Shown: piece after piece, positions 23,603 through 36,189 of the stretch
How the letters are laid out: each line of letters opens with the position of its first letter
Position numbering within the stretch: the first letter of the stretch is position 1
Origin: Isoetes taiwanensis
Lineage: Eukaryota > Streptophyta > Lycopodiopsida > Isoetales > Isoetaceae
Length of the DNA: 64,000 nt
Reading direction: 5' to 3'
Assembly: GCA_021234155.1 (NCBI GenBank)
Contig: JAJEKV010000049.1
Coordinates: 1,521,487-1,585,486, forward strand
Notes under the pieces: generated by a model
Seen by the model: only the letters and a program-made list of their open reading frames with translations
The model's database searches: none
Told to the model about the DNA's origin: nothing
Program-made: the position numbers and the translations under genes

Positions 23603-24233
23603 TCTTTTTGCAGAATACGGCCATTCAAGAAGTGTGGCGACTTATTGGAAATTTCTTGTTCTTTTACAAGTTTTTAAAGGATGATTCTGGTTTTTGTTTT
23701 GAGACGGATTTTTGATCATTTGAGATTGAACTATACGGCAAAGAAAACATACAAATCTTTTGCTGCTTATTATCGCCGCAATGGTTTCAGTTTTTCCAAT
23801 TTGCTTCTTGAAGCTTATTGGTAATGAGAATTTTAAGGTGTAGATTATATAAGTTCTTTATCGGACTGGAACAGAATCAGCTTAGCTGGGTCTTGCTCAG
23901 CGTTCGTGTGTTTTAAACATGACTATTAAGCCTTGTAAATCTGAAGCAGTTATATAAATTTGATATGATGATTTGCTGCGGTTTATGTTGATTCTTACAT
24001 GACCTGTTTGCAATTTCTTAGACCGATATTTTTATTTTGGAAATATGTAATCTTATGCTTGATTGGATTAACTTTAGCAATCCGAGGATGAATTGCTAGA
24101 CACTTTAGATTGCTATGCATGTCGGAGATGATCGTGTATTAGATATTTGAGGCTTATCTACAACATTTAACCGTTAGCTAAGATATTGACCATTAACCAT
24201 TTATCTGCAGCTTTTTATGTTGATGATGGGGTA
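23603..24233. other. No gene seen
   Basis: AT-rich sequence downstream of the 102-residue ORF. No coding frame, repeat or site could be supported. Confidence 0.4.
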
Positions 24234-24831
24234 GATAACGTCCTCTCCCGAGGAGTTATGGGCCAGGAAAATGGCCGAGTGGCCATGTGGCCACGAAATT
24301 CCGAGGCCGTTAAAGCTCTCAGAGTCTAGTTTCCGGATTGGGGTCGCTCATCTGATAATATGGATTGCACAAAAAGAACACAATTTTAGATTAGTTACCT
24401 CAAAGAATTCGATCTCTTCAACCCTGCATCATAATAAACTCATTAGAGCAAAAGAGATTAGAGAAGGTAGCTCACCACCCAACTGGGTCCTTCAGGAAAC
24501 CGTTATCCTGAGCCTGGAAATCGTTATCCAGGGAACTGAGAAATCGTTATCTCAGCCTGATATGCACTCCAGAGGTAGGGTTTAAAGATGAAAGCAAGGT
24601 TTATGGAAACAACAGAGGTTCAGGTGGCAAGAACAGAAATCTTGGCTGTGCAGTCAAGTCTGACCCACGGCCACTCTTTTGGCGATATCTCACGATCCAC
24701 AAGGAGTTATCAGATGAGCGACCCCAATCCGGAAACTAGACTCTGAGAGCTTTAACGGCCTCGGAATTTCGTGGCCACATGGCCACTCGGCCATTTTCCT
24801 GGCCCATAACTCCTCGGGAGAGGACGTTATC
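24234..24831. repeat. Perfect 125-bp inverted repeat with a 348-bp loop
   Basis: The left arm, 24234-24358, is the exact reverse complement of the right arm, 24707-24831. The arms begin and end with GATAACGTCC / GGACGTTATC. Such long perfect arms are seen in foldback or Mutator-type non-autonomous elements and in hairpin small-RNA loci. I found no matching target duplication just outside the arms. A transcript across it would fold into a long duplex. Confidence 0.85.
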
Positions 24832-24833
24832 GG

Positions 24834-25834
24834 CCTTAACGTCCTTGGCCGAGGCATTTGGCAGAGCCGCCATAGCCAAGCTTGGCAGCCTGCACTGCAT
24901 TCCGGCAAGAAAAATAAACCAAGAAAAATAAACCAAATGTAAGTCTTGTAAAATGTCTCTGTTTTCTCTGTTTTCAAAACGGAACATGGAAGATGTGAGG
25001 GCGAGAGCGGAGTCGCAAAGCAAAGACAAATGCCGGACAAAACCAAACATCTTGAGTTCTCCCCGATGGCCATGCTTGAAACTCGGCTATGGCTTTGCCG
25101 CTCAAACATAAATCCGAACCGCATCTTTGCTCCTCCCTGTCCGAGAGACAAGCCACAATCACAAACAAGAAGGAAGGCGGCTCACCTATTCGCTCCATGG
25201 CGTGCGGCTTTCTCGCACAATCGCTTACGGTACTGCAAATAGAAAGCGGCATGAGATCTTATCCATTTGCCTACAAGAAACCAATTGTCGCTTTGCTTTG
25301 TTGGAGTTACGCAATCGACGCCACGGATGATGAAGAACAAGAAAATGAGGCAAGATCATTTGGATCGGATCAAACGTGCATTAGAGCTAAAAGGGGGATC
25401 ATGCAAAGCGTGCATTAGGCTAAAAGCGGGGATTCGGATTTAAACAGCGGGGAGTCGATTTGCACAAGTGAATCGGATCCGGAGGCTGCGGTGGTTGCTT
25501 GTTTGATAGCTCGGGCCGCTAGAAGCCGCCACCGGATTGGAACTTTAAAATCGGGAAAAAATACACCGGCCACTGGAGGCCGCCTAGAGGTCTGGCTATG
25601 GTTTAGAGGTCTGGCTATGGAGGCCGGAGGCCTGGCTATGGCGGCCTTTTGCAATCTACCACGGCAGAGTGCAGCCCAGAAAAAATAGCACGTGGCAACA
25701 GAGGATGTTATGGACATAACATCTATGTTATGGCCATAACAGATTGGGCCACATGTGTTACTGGGTATAACTTCTTGAAATCGACGGTTGGGATTTAATC
25801 CTACGGCTAAATGCAGAGGCCAAGGACGTTAAGG
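24834..25834. repeat. 1-kb segment bounded by 17-bp inverted repeats
   Basis: CCTTAACGTCCTTGGCC at 24834-24850 is the exact reverse complement of 25818-25834. The left copy lies just 3 bp outside the right arm of the 125-bp inverted repeat and shares its AACGTCC core, so the two structures may be parts of one nested element family. Inside, short repeats of GGCTATGG occur near 25590-25640, and a 14-bp palindrome GTTATGGCCATAAC near 25728. No target duplication was found. Confidence 0.4.
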
Positions 25835-26369
25835 TTTGCAAATGAATGTATCTTCAGCATTTAACCATTACCTAAGACGAGACGATCATGTTGCCCTTCA
25901 AAAGTCTATTCAAAAGCTGCAAATATCTCACTTCACTTGTCTGTCACGATGTAAACCTTGCTTGTGGGAGTATAGTTTGATCAATCGATTGATTACATCT
26001 TCAAACTAAATGCTGAGAGCTAAAATAACAAGTCATTTAGGTAAGTTTGAGGTTTGCATCATGGATACCTACTTTGCAGCCAAATCCCAATACTATCATG
26101 CCTTTGGGCAAACCTTTATCTACTCAATTCTAATTTAAACTAATAGAGTACCTTGCAACCCGCCAAGGTGCAAAAACAAATTTGTTGCATTGTCTCAAAA
26201 TATTCTAGAACAATGACACCTTTACCCCTATAGCACCACGTTTGGTCGAATGCCTATTATTTGCATCATATCAAAATAAACTAGAGCAAGAAGAACTTCG
26301 CTATGATTGATCATATCTCGCAATTATTGCATTTCTATTAGAAAGAATAGTGAACACCTCGTCTGCCTC
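25835..26369. other. No gene seen
   Basis: AT-rich sequence up to the target duplication of the hAT element. Nothing supportable was found. Confidence 0.4.
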
Positions 26370-26377
26370 CTCTAGCC

Positions 26378-28015
26378 CATAGTTGGGCCGACCCACCGAC
26401 CTAGCCGACCTGCCGACCTAGGTGGGAGAAAGCCGACCTAGGTGGGAATTTTTCGTCAACCTACCGACCTATTTTGCCAAAATGCAAGTTCTTTTATTGA
26501 TGCAGATAATGCATAAACAACATGCAATACATCTTTATTTCTAAATAGATAGTTGATATAGATATGATTACACTTCAAAAAAATCGATTTATGCTATTAA
26601 TCTTTCAGAATAAGGCCATCTAGTAAGGAACAAAGAAGCACCTAAATTGAGCTACTAGAAAGGTATATACTACATGAATTATCTATTCTATCAACCTGCC
26701 ATATGCTGCAGTGATGAAATCTCCATCTTGGCTTGAAAACCTAATGAAATCTATACATCATTGAATGGGGTATATTAACATAAATCATATATGCAACTTA
26801 CAACTCCGTTTAGTGTCTTTGTCCTTATTTGATCTCGAAAGTTTATCTGAACTGTTAAAGAAAAATGAATAGAATAGATGCTTAAAGGCCTTTCATAAGA
26901 AAATTCATAATCAAAACGATGCTTCTGCAAATCTTGTACATACAACCCCACCATTTATTGGCTGCATAATGAGTTATTGTCATGACAGTTCACCCATTAT
27001 TACTCCTTATGAGAAATTCAAACTCTAATCTTATAGCTTATGGCTCATTTGCTGGATCTCAATGCATTGTGAGGTGGCTAAGAGAGTCATCGGGCAGATC
27101 GTGAATTCTGCACTGAGTGCTTTTTCAATTCATGAATTTTACAGGAACATTAGAGCTGTTGTTTACACATTGTTAGTATTTACAGTTAAGACTTTCTTTT
27201 TCTCAGCCGTGGCAACCAAAATTATGGATGCCCTGAACTGCTTCTTGCTTCCATATCCCTTCTGCACCTTATCAGCAGAGATTTGCCATGAATTTGTACC
27301 CAACTCGTTGCTTAGAATATGAGAAGTGTAAAGGGATGTGAATGGGCTTCTGAATTTGGGAGAAGAGGAAGGTGAAAGAGGGGGCCAGATCTGGAGAGGG
27401 GATAATGGGTAGATTGCTAACTCTGATAATTTATATGTTGGATTCTCTGCTGCTACAGGAGGAAAAATCGAATTGCATAAGCTACTTTCATGGGCTTTCA
27501 ATATAATAAAGGAATTTCGATAGGGTTTTGATACCTTCGAAGAGAAACATAAGGAAACTAAGTACCAGAGAGGCCGATGCCTTGCTGAACTGGTCGATGC
27601 TCTGCTGATCGATACTCTGCTGGTCAAGAGCATCTTGGTCGATGCTCTGCTCTGCTTCTTTGATAGCTGGTGCAAGCTCGGATCTTCACTGTAGCAAGGG
27701 ATAAGAGGGCATAAGAAAGATTGAAGAATGTGCATAAGAAAGAAAAAGTATTGGCAAGGAGCTAGCAGCAGAGTATTCTTACACTCTATTCAACTTAGAA
27801 ATAAAACAAATCATAGTTGAGAGTCTCAGGAAAGGATTTGGCAGGCCGTTTTGCTCCAAAATTCTCTGTTTCAGAATTCTTGCGCCCATGTGATACAACA
27901 CTCAAAAAGTGGGAAAAAAATTTAATCATTTTGACCCACGGTCGGATTAGTTCGACTCCGACCTAGGTCGGAATAGCTCGGAATTTAGAGCTGACCTAGG
28001 TCAGCCCCAACTATG
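26378..28015. mobile_element. Non-autonomous hAT-type element, 1,638 bp, with 8-bp target duplication
   Basis: The termini CATAGTTGGG (left) and CCCCAACTATG (right) are inverted and match at 15 of the first 17 bases. Identical 8-bp direct repeats, CTCTAGCC, flank them at 26370-26377 and 28016-28023. Subterminal regions carry several CCGACCTAGGT-type repeats in both orientations, as expected for transposase-binding subterminal repeats of hAT elements. No hAT transposase is encoded. The longest inner frame (190 codons, minus strand, 27735-27163) is low-complexity and not recognised. A short minisatellite of GATGCTCTGCTG units lies at about 27580-27660. Confidence 0.85.
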
Positions 28016-28088
28016 CTCTAGCCATCCACATCTCGCATACATATTGATAAGTGTAGTTCCCACCAAGGTGCCACATTCAAAACCTTGT

Positions 28089-28757
28089 CTAACCATATAA
28101 CAATGGATGGACTGGTCGTGCTTTACTACACCTCTTTCTCACAATCCGAACTTTTTCCTTCCTCCTCTTCGTCCTCTTGAGGATGTTGTAGGGCCTTTTT
28201 TTTTGTATCAATACATCTATAAGAGGTATGGATAGATTGTCATTTTCATTTGCAACAACATTATTTTCTCCAACGTGCTCAGTTCTTTGAAGCAACCATT
28301 CTTCTATTATCTCAACAGAGTCCACTGGCCAGAGCAACAAGGCTGGCATCTCTAAACTACTATTGATGTTATTGCAAGCATAGCAATGTCTGTCTTTCAA
28401 CTCAACACTGAAATTATGAAGCTGTATTGAAGAAATGGAGACTTCCACGAAGTCATCAATAGCTTGTCCATTGTAGCAATGCATAGGATCCCATGGTATA
28501 AGCACACCTTCATCAACAATTCCTCTATTGTACGGATGATGCAAATTCACTTTTTCATCCTTTCATGTTAATCTGGAAACCACTATTCTCCTATTCCAAT
28601 TAGCGCCTACTAGTTTTTTACTATTATCTGCATTTGCTTCAGGTGGTTTCGCATTTTTATTTGCGTTATTCTCTTCCACATCCATGTTCTCGACATCATC
28701 CCTCTCTCCTCGAGGTTTTTGGTTACAGTGTTCTTCAACACTAGCTTCATAAGACAT
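28089..28757 (-). pseudogene. Unrecognised ORF of about 220 codons with one in-frame stop
   Basis: Frames 28757-28563 (64 codons) and 28550-28089 (153 codons) lie in the same reading frame, separated only by a single TGA near 28564, so they read as one protein. It starts MSYEASVEEH, with an acidic, Asn-rich region and then LVGANWNRRIVVSRL. After the stop come HHPYNRGIVDEGVLIPWD and a basic tail with KRTKRRKEK. I do not recognise the family; a faint likeness to the early part of nuclear actin-related proteins is not strong enough to name. The end lies 66 bp from the hAT insertion. Confidence 0.4.
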
Positions 28758-31700
28758 CTAAAAAGCAGAAGAGATAATAATGCAGAGTTGCTTCTTTTGA
28801 AAACTTAATCAAAAATTTTCCAAAAAAAGCAACTCTTGCATGGCGCGCCTAAATTACTAGGCACTAATTGGACATCAAAGACAACTCTACGCTACATGCG
28901 ATTGAACCGCGATATAACAACCTAATAGTATACCAAATATATAATAGTATATCAAATACAGCTTTTCGCCCTGGGCACGAGTTAAACTAAATAATCCAAT
29001 GTTACAAGTCTAAAATGAATTTATTAATAATATGTTTACTGGACATATCACATTTAATTAATCAACTACACGACACGTCAATAGCTAGGGCCATTTTGTA
29101 TCTGCACTAGCACTACAAATATCTCTTCCCATTCATGCAAGTCCATATAGTTTGTGCTCACGTCCATGAGCAAGGATTGGAGTGGAGCCTTACCAAAGCC
29201 CCTGATAGGCCACTTCAAAAAAATATCCCAAAAGCCACCCTGTTTAGGGACTTTGACAGGTTGATTCAAAAGTTTGACCATGTGATCCAAGCCTCTGAAC
29301 AGAGATTTCTTTGGAATTGCCAAGCAGACAGCGGCATTCATCAGATGCCGAGTTCCATGCTGCCTCTATTGCCGAAGTAGTTCTGCACGCAACTTCTTCC
29401 ATAGGCATCAGTTTTGTGTTAAGCTATTTATTAGTCCTCAACTCTAAACAAAGAAATTTGTTGGAGGATTTAAGAAGCTACTATGATAATGATGGAGGCT
29501 AAAATGAACTGACTTCTGGTCGTGACAAATCTGAATGCAGATAGATTGTATTATTTTGTACAAAGAAGAGTAATTGTTGAACTTGGACCACTACTACCAA
29601 TCTTACCAGACTAGCTTCTATGAAGATTTATTGTGTAGATTTTATGCAATCCAATATCTATGTTTTTTTACTTCTTGCGCTGGACGAGAGTCAAACTAAT
29701 TCACTACACATATCAGTTAAAAAATGTTTATTTACTGTATGTATATCGAATTATAAAATTTTATCTCTCGCATTCGGCACGAGTTAGAGTGCACATTATT
29801 TCTCGCGCTCAGTGCGAGTCACTTAGTATGATAATATTGTTCCTAATTTTAGATATATTATAAACCTACTTACTATATATATTAGATTTAGTTAATTAAC
29901 ACATGAACAACTAATACCACAAAGTACATACAGGTACATTATACTCAATGATGCAACCAATAATTGGTGTAATATACATGCACTCATTCTTCAGGGCTTA
30001 AATAGCTACTTAGGGTCTCATTTGCAAATAGCCCCATTTTTTGCATCATCCTGCTCCAAGTCTCTCGATGGCAAGATTGGAATATCAACTTTCTGAACTT
30101 GAAAGTCATGACTCGTTCACATCCTGTCGCTACGAATCTCAGAAGGCATTTTCCTGATCTCTACTATGTTGTAATCTACCTGGAGTAGATTCTTGAGCAT
30201 AGAAGCTATGAAATCGAGAGGATCATAGGGCCTCCTGCTCCTGCTACATATTCTAAACGAGGTGCACCCTGGACTACCACAGTCGTCGGATTCGTCGATC
30301 CTATGACCCAGATCGTATGTTGGAGCCTCTGGGCACCTCGTCATTTATGATTGGAGGCGCCTATGATTTTGAAATATGAAATACGATTTTGCCTAAGGTC
30401 TTGAAGGAATATCGAACCTCTATACGGGTTTGCTTAAGATTTTAGAATATGAAATACGGGGGCTTGAACCTCTACCAAAATAACTCAATGTCCTAATAAG
30501 ACTATTTTAACCAATGTACCCAATGAGCCAATGTGATTATTTTCTATCTTGAATCTATGTTTTTTTTTTTTATAACAACCCATTCAATTGTTTAGGGATA
30601 TATGGTCTATGGTTTCAGGAATTGTTATTTTTACATCCATATCAAATCCCCCTGGAACCCCCTGTTATTTTGCTACATATTGGTTCTGCACGATTTCTAC
30701 TGCAATGCTATTTTATTACTATATGAAATGTGTATCCATTCTGTTCCTAGAGTATTTTATTAGTGTCTTGAAGTAAGATCTAGTTATGTATGTATATTAT
30801 TGGGAAGGCAGTACATCAATGTATTTATGTCAGTGCAAAAACATAGTAAACGATTTTATGCATTGCAATGCTATAGTAGATATAGTGGATTGAATCATTG
30901 CATGCTTACATGCCTCTCTAAGAAGTTTCATTGGCTAAGCCAAGAAACTACCCACCGATTCTTCTAATGTCTCTGCTCATGCATGTGTTCTTTGTAGAGA
31001 ATGAGTTACAACAAAGCAATCTGTCACTCTGATTTGAATGTAATCAGGAACTAATGGCACTCCATGACATGCTGTAATTAGCTCTACATTATCAACAATG
31101 CCCTTGCCAAAAACATATTTTCCATTTTCTGCTAACACAAACAGCATGCTTCTCCAAATCACATTTTCAATTCTCTAGGTTCTTTGTATTTTTTATGAAC
31201 CTGCAAAGCTGTGTTAATTATAGTGAAGTAGCCAATTAATGGCGCTTGAACTCATATGTTGATACAACAGGTATCTGAGATGTGGATGCTTGATCCAGAG
31301 CTTCAGCAAGCTTTCTTGTTGGCAACATCCGAAATCGCTAATAAAGAACAAAGTTCTTGTGTTTCTCTAGGCACTTGAGGGAAACACAAAATTATGAGCC
31401 AAAAATTATAAGAATGAATGAGCCAAGAATGCTATAAATGGCGGGGCAATTTAAAAAAAGTAGTTAGTACAAGCCAATGATTGAAAAATAGTTGGGGAAA
31501 AGAAATAGTTGCGGGCAGGCTAAATTTTAAATTAGCTTCTTAACATTGTGTTAAAATTAGTATTTTCTGGGCAGGTGGGGTAAAAGAATTAAATTTTAAA
31601 TATCTTTTATAGGGATCTAAATAGCTATCTTGTTTTAATAATGGGCATCTGCCATTAATGCTTGTACAATCCCATTATAAACTCGAATTAATCCCAATTG

Positions 31701-34389
31701 AATCGTCTCTTTTCCTTCCTACACCACAATGTTTCGAGCACCTTTCTATTTCGACAGGTTTCTTAAGTGCTCTTCCTATTCCGATAGCAATCTCACACGC
31801 TTCATCTAATTCGACCTTCTTAGCCTGATTTTCGGACCGCCTGCAAAAATCCCAGAGCAATTTGAGGATCTGGGGCTCTGTTATCGATTCTGAGCTTCTC
31901 CAACTTAATCCCGAGATTTTGAGCTTCTCTGAGTCTAATATCCAGCTTCAGCTCTCGCCAATGGCTATTAAAGATTAGTGTTTTTCTATTTCCTGAGTCT
32001 AATCTGCTCTGTAGTGTCTTGATTAGATTAGCTCAGGTATTGTCTTGTGTAGATGTTCTCATTGATCTATTTAAATTGAGTGACTCATTTCTTTGTTTTT
32101 AGATCATATAAGCAACTCTGTTTGTATTAGATTAGCCCAGGTTTTGTTTTGTTTAGATGTTCTGCATTGATCTGTTAAAGTGAACACCTTCTATGTACAT
32201 GGGTTCTTCCCATTCTCTGTTGATTAGCACAAGTTAACTATGTGTTTTAATCACTATAAATTATAGGAACCGAAGCTGCACACTTAGAGTAGCAGACATA
32301 TGCAGAGAACTAAGCAAAACAAAACATGAAGAACCAAATCTTGGATTCTCCCTATTTTATTTTTGTTAAGTTCTCTGCATCTATGCTTTTCTAAGTGTGT
32401 AGTTTAGGTCTGTGTAACTTATAGTAGTTTCAATACATCGTTACCTTATGCGCTTGTCTTTGGTTTAAATTGTTTGTCCTACATAGGTTCGACATGGGTC
32501 TTAAACTGTGTTTTTTTAATATATAGTAAGGGAATGGTTTAGTACTCGCATTCAGCACGAATGTGATGTTCAATTATATATTAAAATGAGGGGATTGGTT
32601 TAGGAATTTTGTGCTTAACTGGGCATAAAATAATAGGTAACTGTGAGCGCAATGTCTCATGATTCGTGTGTAGCGTGAGCTGAAGGACATCCCATTCATG
32701 TTTAAATAGTATGAAACATCGAATTCGCACTTAGCTCAAGCTTAACAAAGTCTAATGCTTTATATGTTTCATTTAGAGGCACTTCTGGGGCGAAGATTAA
32801 AGATGAATTATGTTACATAATATGTCTTTAAACTTTTTCCCAAAGCTTCTCGCGCAGCTCCTGTAACAAATCTTTTAGTCCACGCATCACAGTAAGATGC
32901 TGGCACTTTTTGGTCGCTACCATGTTCTTCTTCCCTTTGGTATTCAAAGAATCTCTGATCTTTGCCTTTATCTTCTAAAGCTCCTTCTAACATGCACTTT
33001 CATAGAATGCCTCCTCAAGATCTTCAATAACAGTTATTTCTAGTCCTCAATCGCCACCACAATGTATGTCAGCATTAGTTTTGAATCTGCATCCAACCAG
33101 CTAGCATAATTGAGCTTAGATTTTGATGCCATTGTCCCTTCCTTTCAAATCATAAATACCATTCTTTTTCTTCCTTTTCTTCATCTTCTTTGTATTACAT
33201 GCTCAGGAATCCTTCGTTATATGTAGGTCCTTCGATTAGAGCTATTTTTACTTTACTTTTTTGAGAGAGTAAGAGTTGGTTTTGTCATTAATTATAAAAA
33301 TTCAAATACAAAGCAACATGCTTGAGAAAGCCAAGACATGATGAAAAAAGGTATAGTGTGAGATCGATATTGTAATCCAGTTATATTCAAAAACAGATAA
33401 TTTGTGAAGGAGAAGTGTATAGCAATAGAAATCCTCACAGCTTCAGAGCAGCACCCCAACATTATCTCTCTGCCTTAAAGGAACTTATAGATTCCATTAG
33501 CAATTGTCCACAATTCCTGTTCACAATACAGTCTGACAAAAATAGTGAAACAAGTTAGACAAAAGCACACCATTAATAGTAAATTCTGGAATAGGAAAAG
33601 GCAGATATCACAAGTCACCTAGTAAGAAGGCTCAATGGGCAAGACAGAGACCTATGATGGTTCACCAAAGAAGATAGAATTGAAGTAAGCATTGAAAGGT
33701 TTAGCTATCCCAAACGTATAGGATTTTGCAGGAAAAGACGAAATGTATCCATATCTCCCAGAGTATTAGTGGTCCATAGACATTTGCAATCTACTTATGA
33801 TTATAATACATAGATCTGTATCTTGACAGCTGCTTTTCTATTAAGCTGAAATGTGTGTTGAACAAGAACCTCCATAAGCAGTGAATCTGAATAACCTCTC
33901 TGCAGAAGATGGCAGTCCATAAATCTTCACTATTTCTTTCATAAAGAGCCATACCAACCCTCATATTTGATTTCATTGGAGTTGCTAAATTGTTCACAAA
34001 CAGACCATCAATAATAGGTTCACGTAAAGGTGAATGTTTGTCAAACTTCCTTTTCCCTTCTCCTCGCAGGAACTCAAAATTCTCATTTAGGCAAGTAGCT
34101 GATTTAGGACTCATTAACACAGGAATACAGGACAGATTCAAACTTTGATTGACCTTCTGAAGAGAAATCAGGTTAATCTTTTGAAGAACAGGCTGTTACT
34201 ATAGTTCACAAAGAAAAAACTCTGTGTTTATAAGCGCGGTCATATTTGGGCCTCTTTATACACAACAGAGCACGGGGTTTATGATATGTATGTATAAAGA
34301 AACCACTTCAGACTAGAAGGCTCTATTGGAGAAAACCTATGACACTCCTTAGAGCATATTGTAGGAAAGACTCTGACTCGTTTGTAGAA
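28758..34389. other. Long AT-rich stretch with no supported gene
   Basis: Only short frames occur, none recognised. Those at 31162-30977, 31860-31675, 32993-32808 and 34141-33791 (all minus strand) look protein-like in part but match nothing I know and could be exon relics. Dispersed degenerate copies of a CTCGC...GCGAG motif are the only clear structure (separate entry). No tRNA or rRNA gene was found. Confidence 0.4.
28965..32566. repeat. Dispersed hairpin motif family, five degenerate copies
   Basis: Related motifs of about 25 bp of the type TCTCGCATTCGGCACGAGTT occur at 28965-28989, 29671-29698, 29765-29790, 29800-29826 and 32543-32566. Most can form a small stem, the clearest being CTCGC-GCTCAGT-GCGAG at 29802-29818. 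Several are followed by a TAAACTA or similar sequence. Function is unknown. They may be termini or internal parts of an old repeat. Confidence 0.4.
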
Positions 34390-36189
34390 TACGACTATTA
34401 CTTCCAAAAGTCGAAGAAGCATTCTATCTAAGAATCATATTACTCCACAGAGCCGTACGATCTTGGAACGAACTCAAAATGCACGATGGCCGGCAATATC
34501 AAACATATCAAGAAACTGCACAGACAATGGGCCTCATAGCACCCCAACAGAGGCAATCAAAATAATGGAGGAGACGGCCTCGTATTTGCAAACACCATCG
34601 CAGCTCCGCTTCCTGTTTGCACTGCTCATATTGGATGGCGGATCTGCACTAGAACTATGGGACACATTTCGAACCGAAATGCGGTTGGCTTTATCGACCA
34701 ATATCACAGAAACGAATCTGCTGCATCAAACGAGGGACTAATTGCAGTTAACAATATCCTAATTCAACACGAAACAACCATCGATGCATTTGGACTTCCT
34801 GCATTGACCACCACATCAAAGGACATTCAAAATGAGCTCTCGAAATTTTCCAATTATGAAGAATACCTTACTAAGACTTCCAACATGTTCCAAATCATGA
34901 ACAAAAATCAATCAACCATCTACAACCACATCTCAAATCTCATTGACAGTAAACATTCTCCTACCCCAATCTTCATCTACGGTAAGGCAGGAGCCGACAA
35001 AACATATGTTCTAAAAGCCCTATGCCTTCGGATACGAGGATCAAGAAACATTGTGCTCCCATGTGCTACCACTGGCTAGCTTCATGTCTCTACCCTGGTG
35101 GTAGAACCGCACACTCCTTATTTCAAATCTCTGTCATCAAGGACAACGTTAATCTCCATTCACTACTCGATCCACATTTCTCAAGGGAAACCAAACAACT
35201 GCTATTATATGGAATGAATTTCCCATGGCTAACCGAGCAGTCATAGAGGCACTTGACATGTTGCTTCAAAAGATAACGGAAACGAATGCACCCCTTTGGA
35301 GGAAAGCTATTTATAGCAGCAGGAGACTTCAGACAAGTTGCACCAATCGTCAAGAAAGCGACTGCGAATATAAATGCTTCCATAATATCGTCGCACTTAT
35401 GGAACCGCTTTGAAGTTCTTGAACTCAATGAACCAATCAGAAACACCGGAGACCTCAAACTCGTCTCTTTCGTCGATGCCGTCGAAAAGGAACTCTATTC
35501 GAAAACGTGCCATTGACATTATTCAAAACCACCACAAACCCACAAGAAGTAGTTGATTTTCTATACAACAAACAAATCGTCAAGGACCCAGAAGCGTGTG
35601 AAAACAAAGAAATCCTATCTTCTAAAAATATCACTATCGACGAATTCAACGACATAGTCATACAACTTCTCTCAAATCTAGACAAACCCTATTATATTGT
35701 GGACAGGCTAACGGAAAACGATCAAATCATAGACGACCACCCAATGGCAACAACAGACTTTCGAAACGGCTACAGAGACCCATCATTGCCACAACACAAG
35801 CTCCGAATAAACCCCAATACGATATGCCACATCACAAAGACATTTGACAGAGACAGAGGCCTCGTTAAAAATGCTAGGGTCATCATAATCTCGTTACATA
35901 ACAGATTTGTCCAAGCAAAATTACTCACAGGGGACCCACAACAAAGAGACAACATCCACCCCATATCACGTGTTGACTTCTTCAGTCAGCTAGAAAAATG
36001 ACCATGGACAATCCCCCGACGTCAACTCGCACTACGACCCGCGTATTCAACAACGTTCAACAGCTGCCTAAGGCTCACATTCGACAAGATTGTGATTGAC
36101 TTGCGTAGTGAAGTCTTCGCACATGGACAACACTCACCCGTATACGAACAAGAGAAGGTGTTCTAATTCTCCTAAACAAAGACAAATAA
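34390..36189 (+). pseudogene. Helitron-type Pif1 helicase, C-terminal half, frame-broken
   Basis: Across shifting frames the segment reads through the helicase half of a Helitron RepHel protein. EAFYLRIILLHRAV (about 34408) and QLRFLFALL match the pre-helicase linker. FIYGKAGADKT (about 34972) is the Walker A site, with Asp where GKT normally has Gly. PGGRTAHSLF, a damaged IIWNEFPM Walker B, FGGKLFIAAGDFRQ, LPQHKLRIN and the terminal HGQ...RVRTREGVLILLNKDK follow, with a stop at about 36187. The Rep/HUH nuclease is missing. It cannot make an active protein. It marks a Helitron whose downstream DNA carries captured gene pieces. Confidence 0.8.

Noticed and set aside
24690-25151. 153-codon minus-strand frame over the right hairpin arm
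   Set aside because: It reads straight through the inverted-repeat arm and has no domain; it has mutually overlapping rivals on both strands.
27163-27735. 190-codon minus-strand frame inside the hAT element as its transposase
   Set aside because: Ser/Leu-rich, with none of the hAT dimerisation or catalytic motifs, and it overlaps a minisatellite.
29765-29790. ATTCGGCACGAG resembling a cDNA-library EcoRI adapter, considered as contamination
   Set aside because: The motif is part of a degenerate family with four other copies in natural context and lacks the full adapter.
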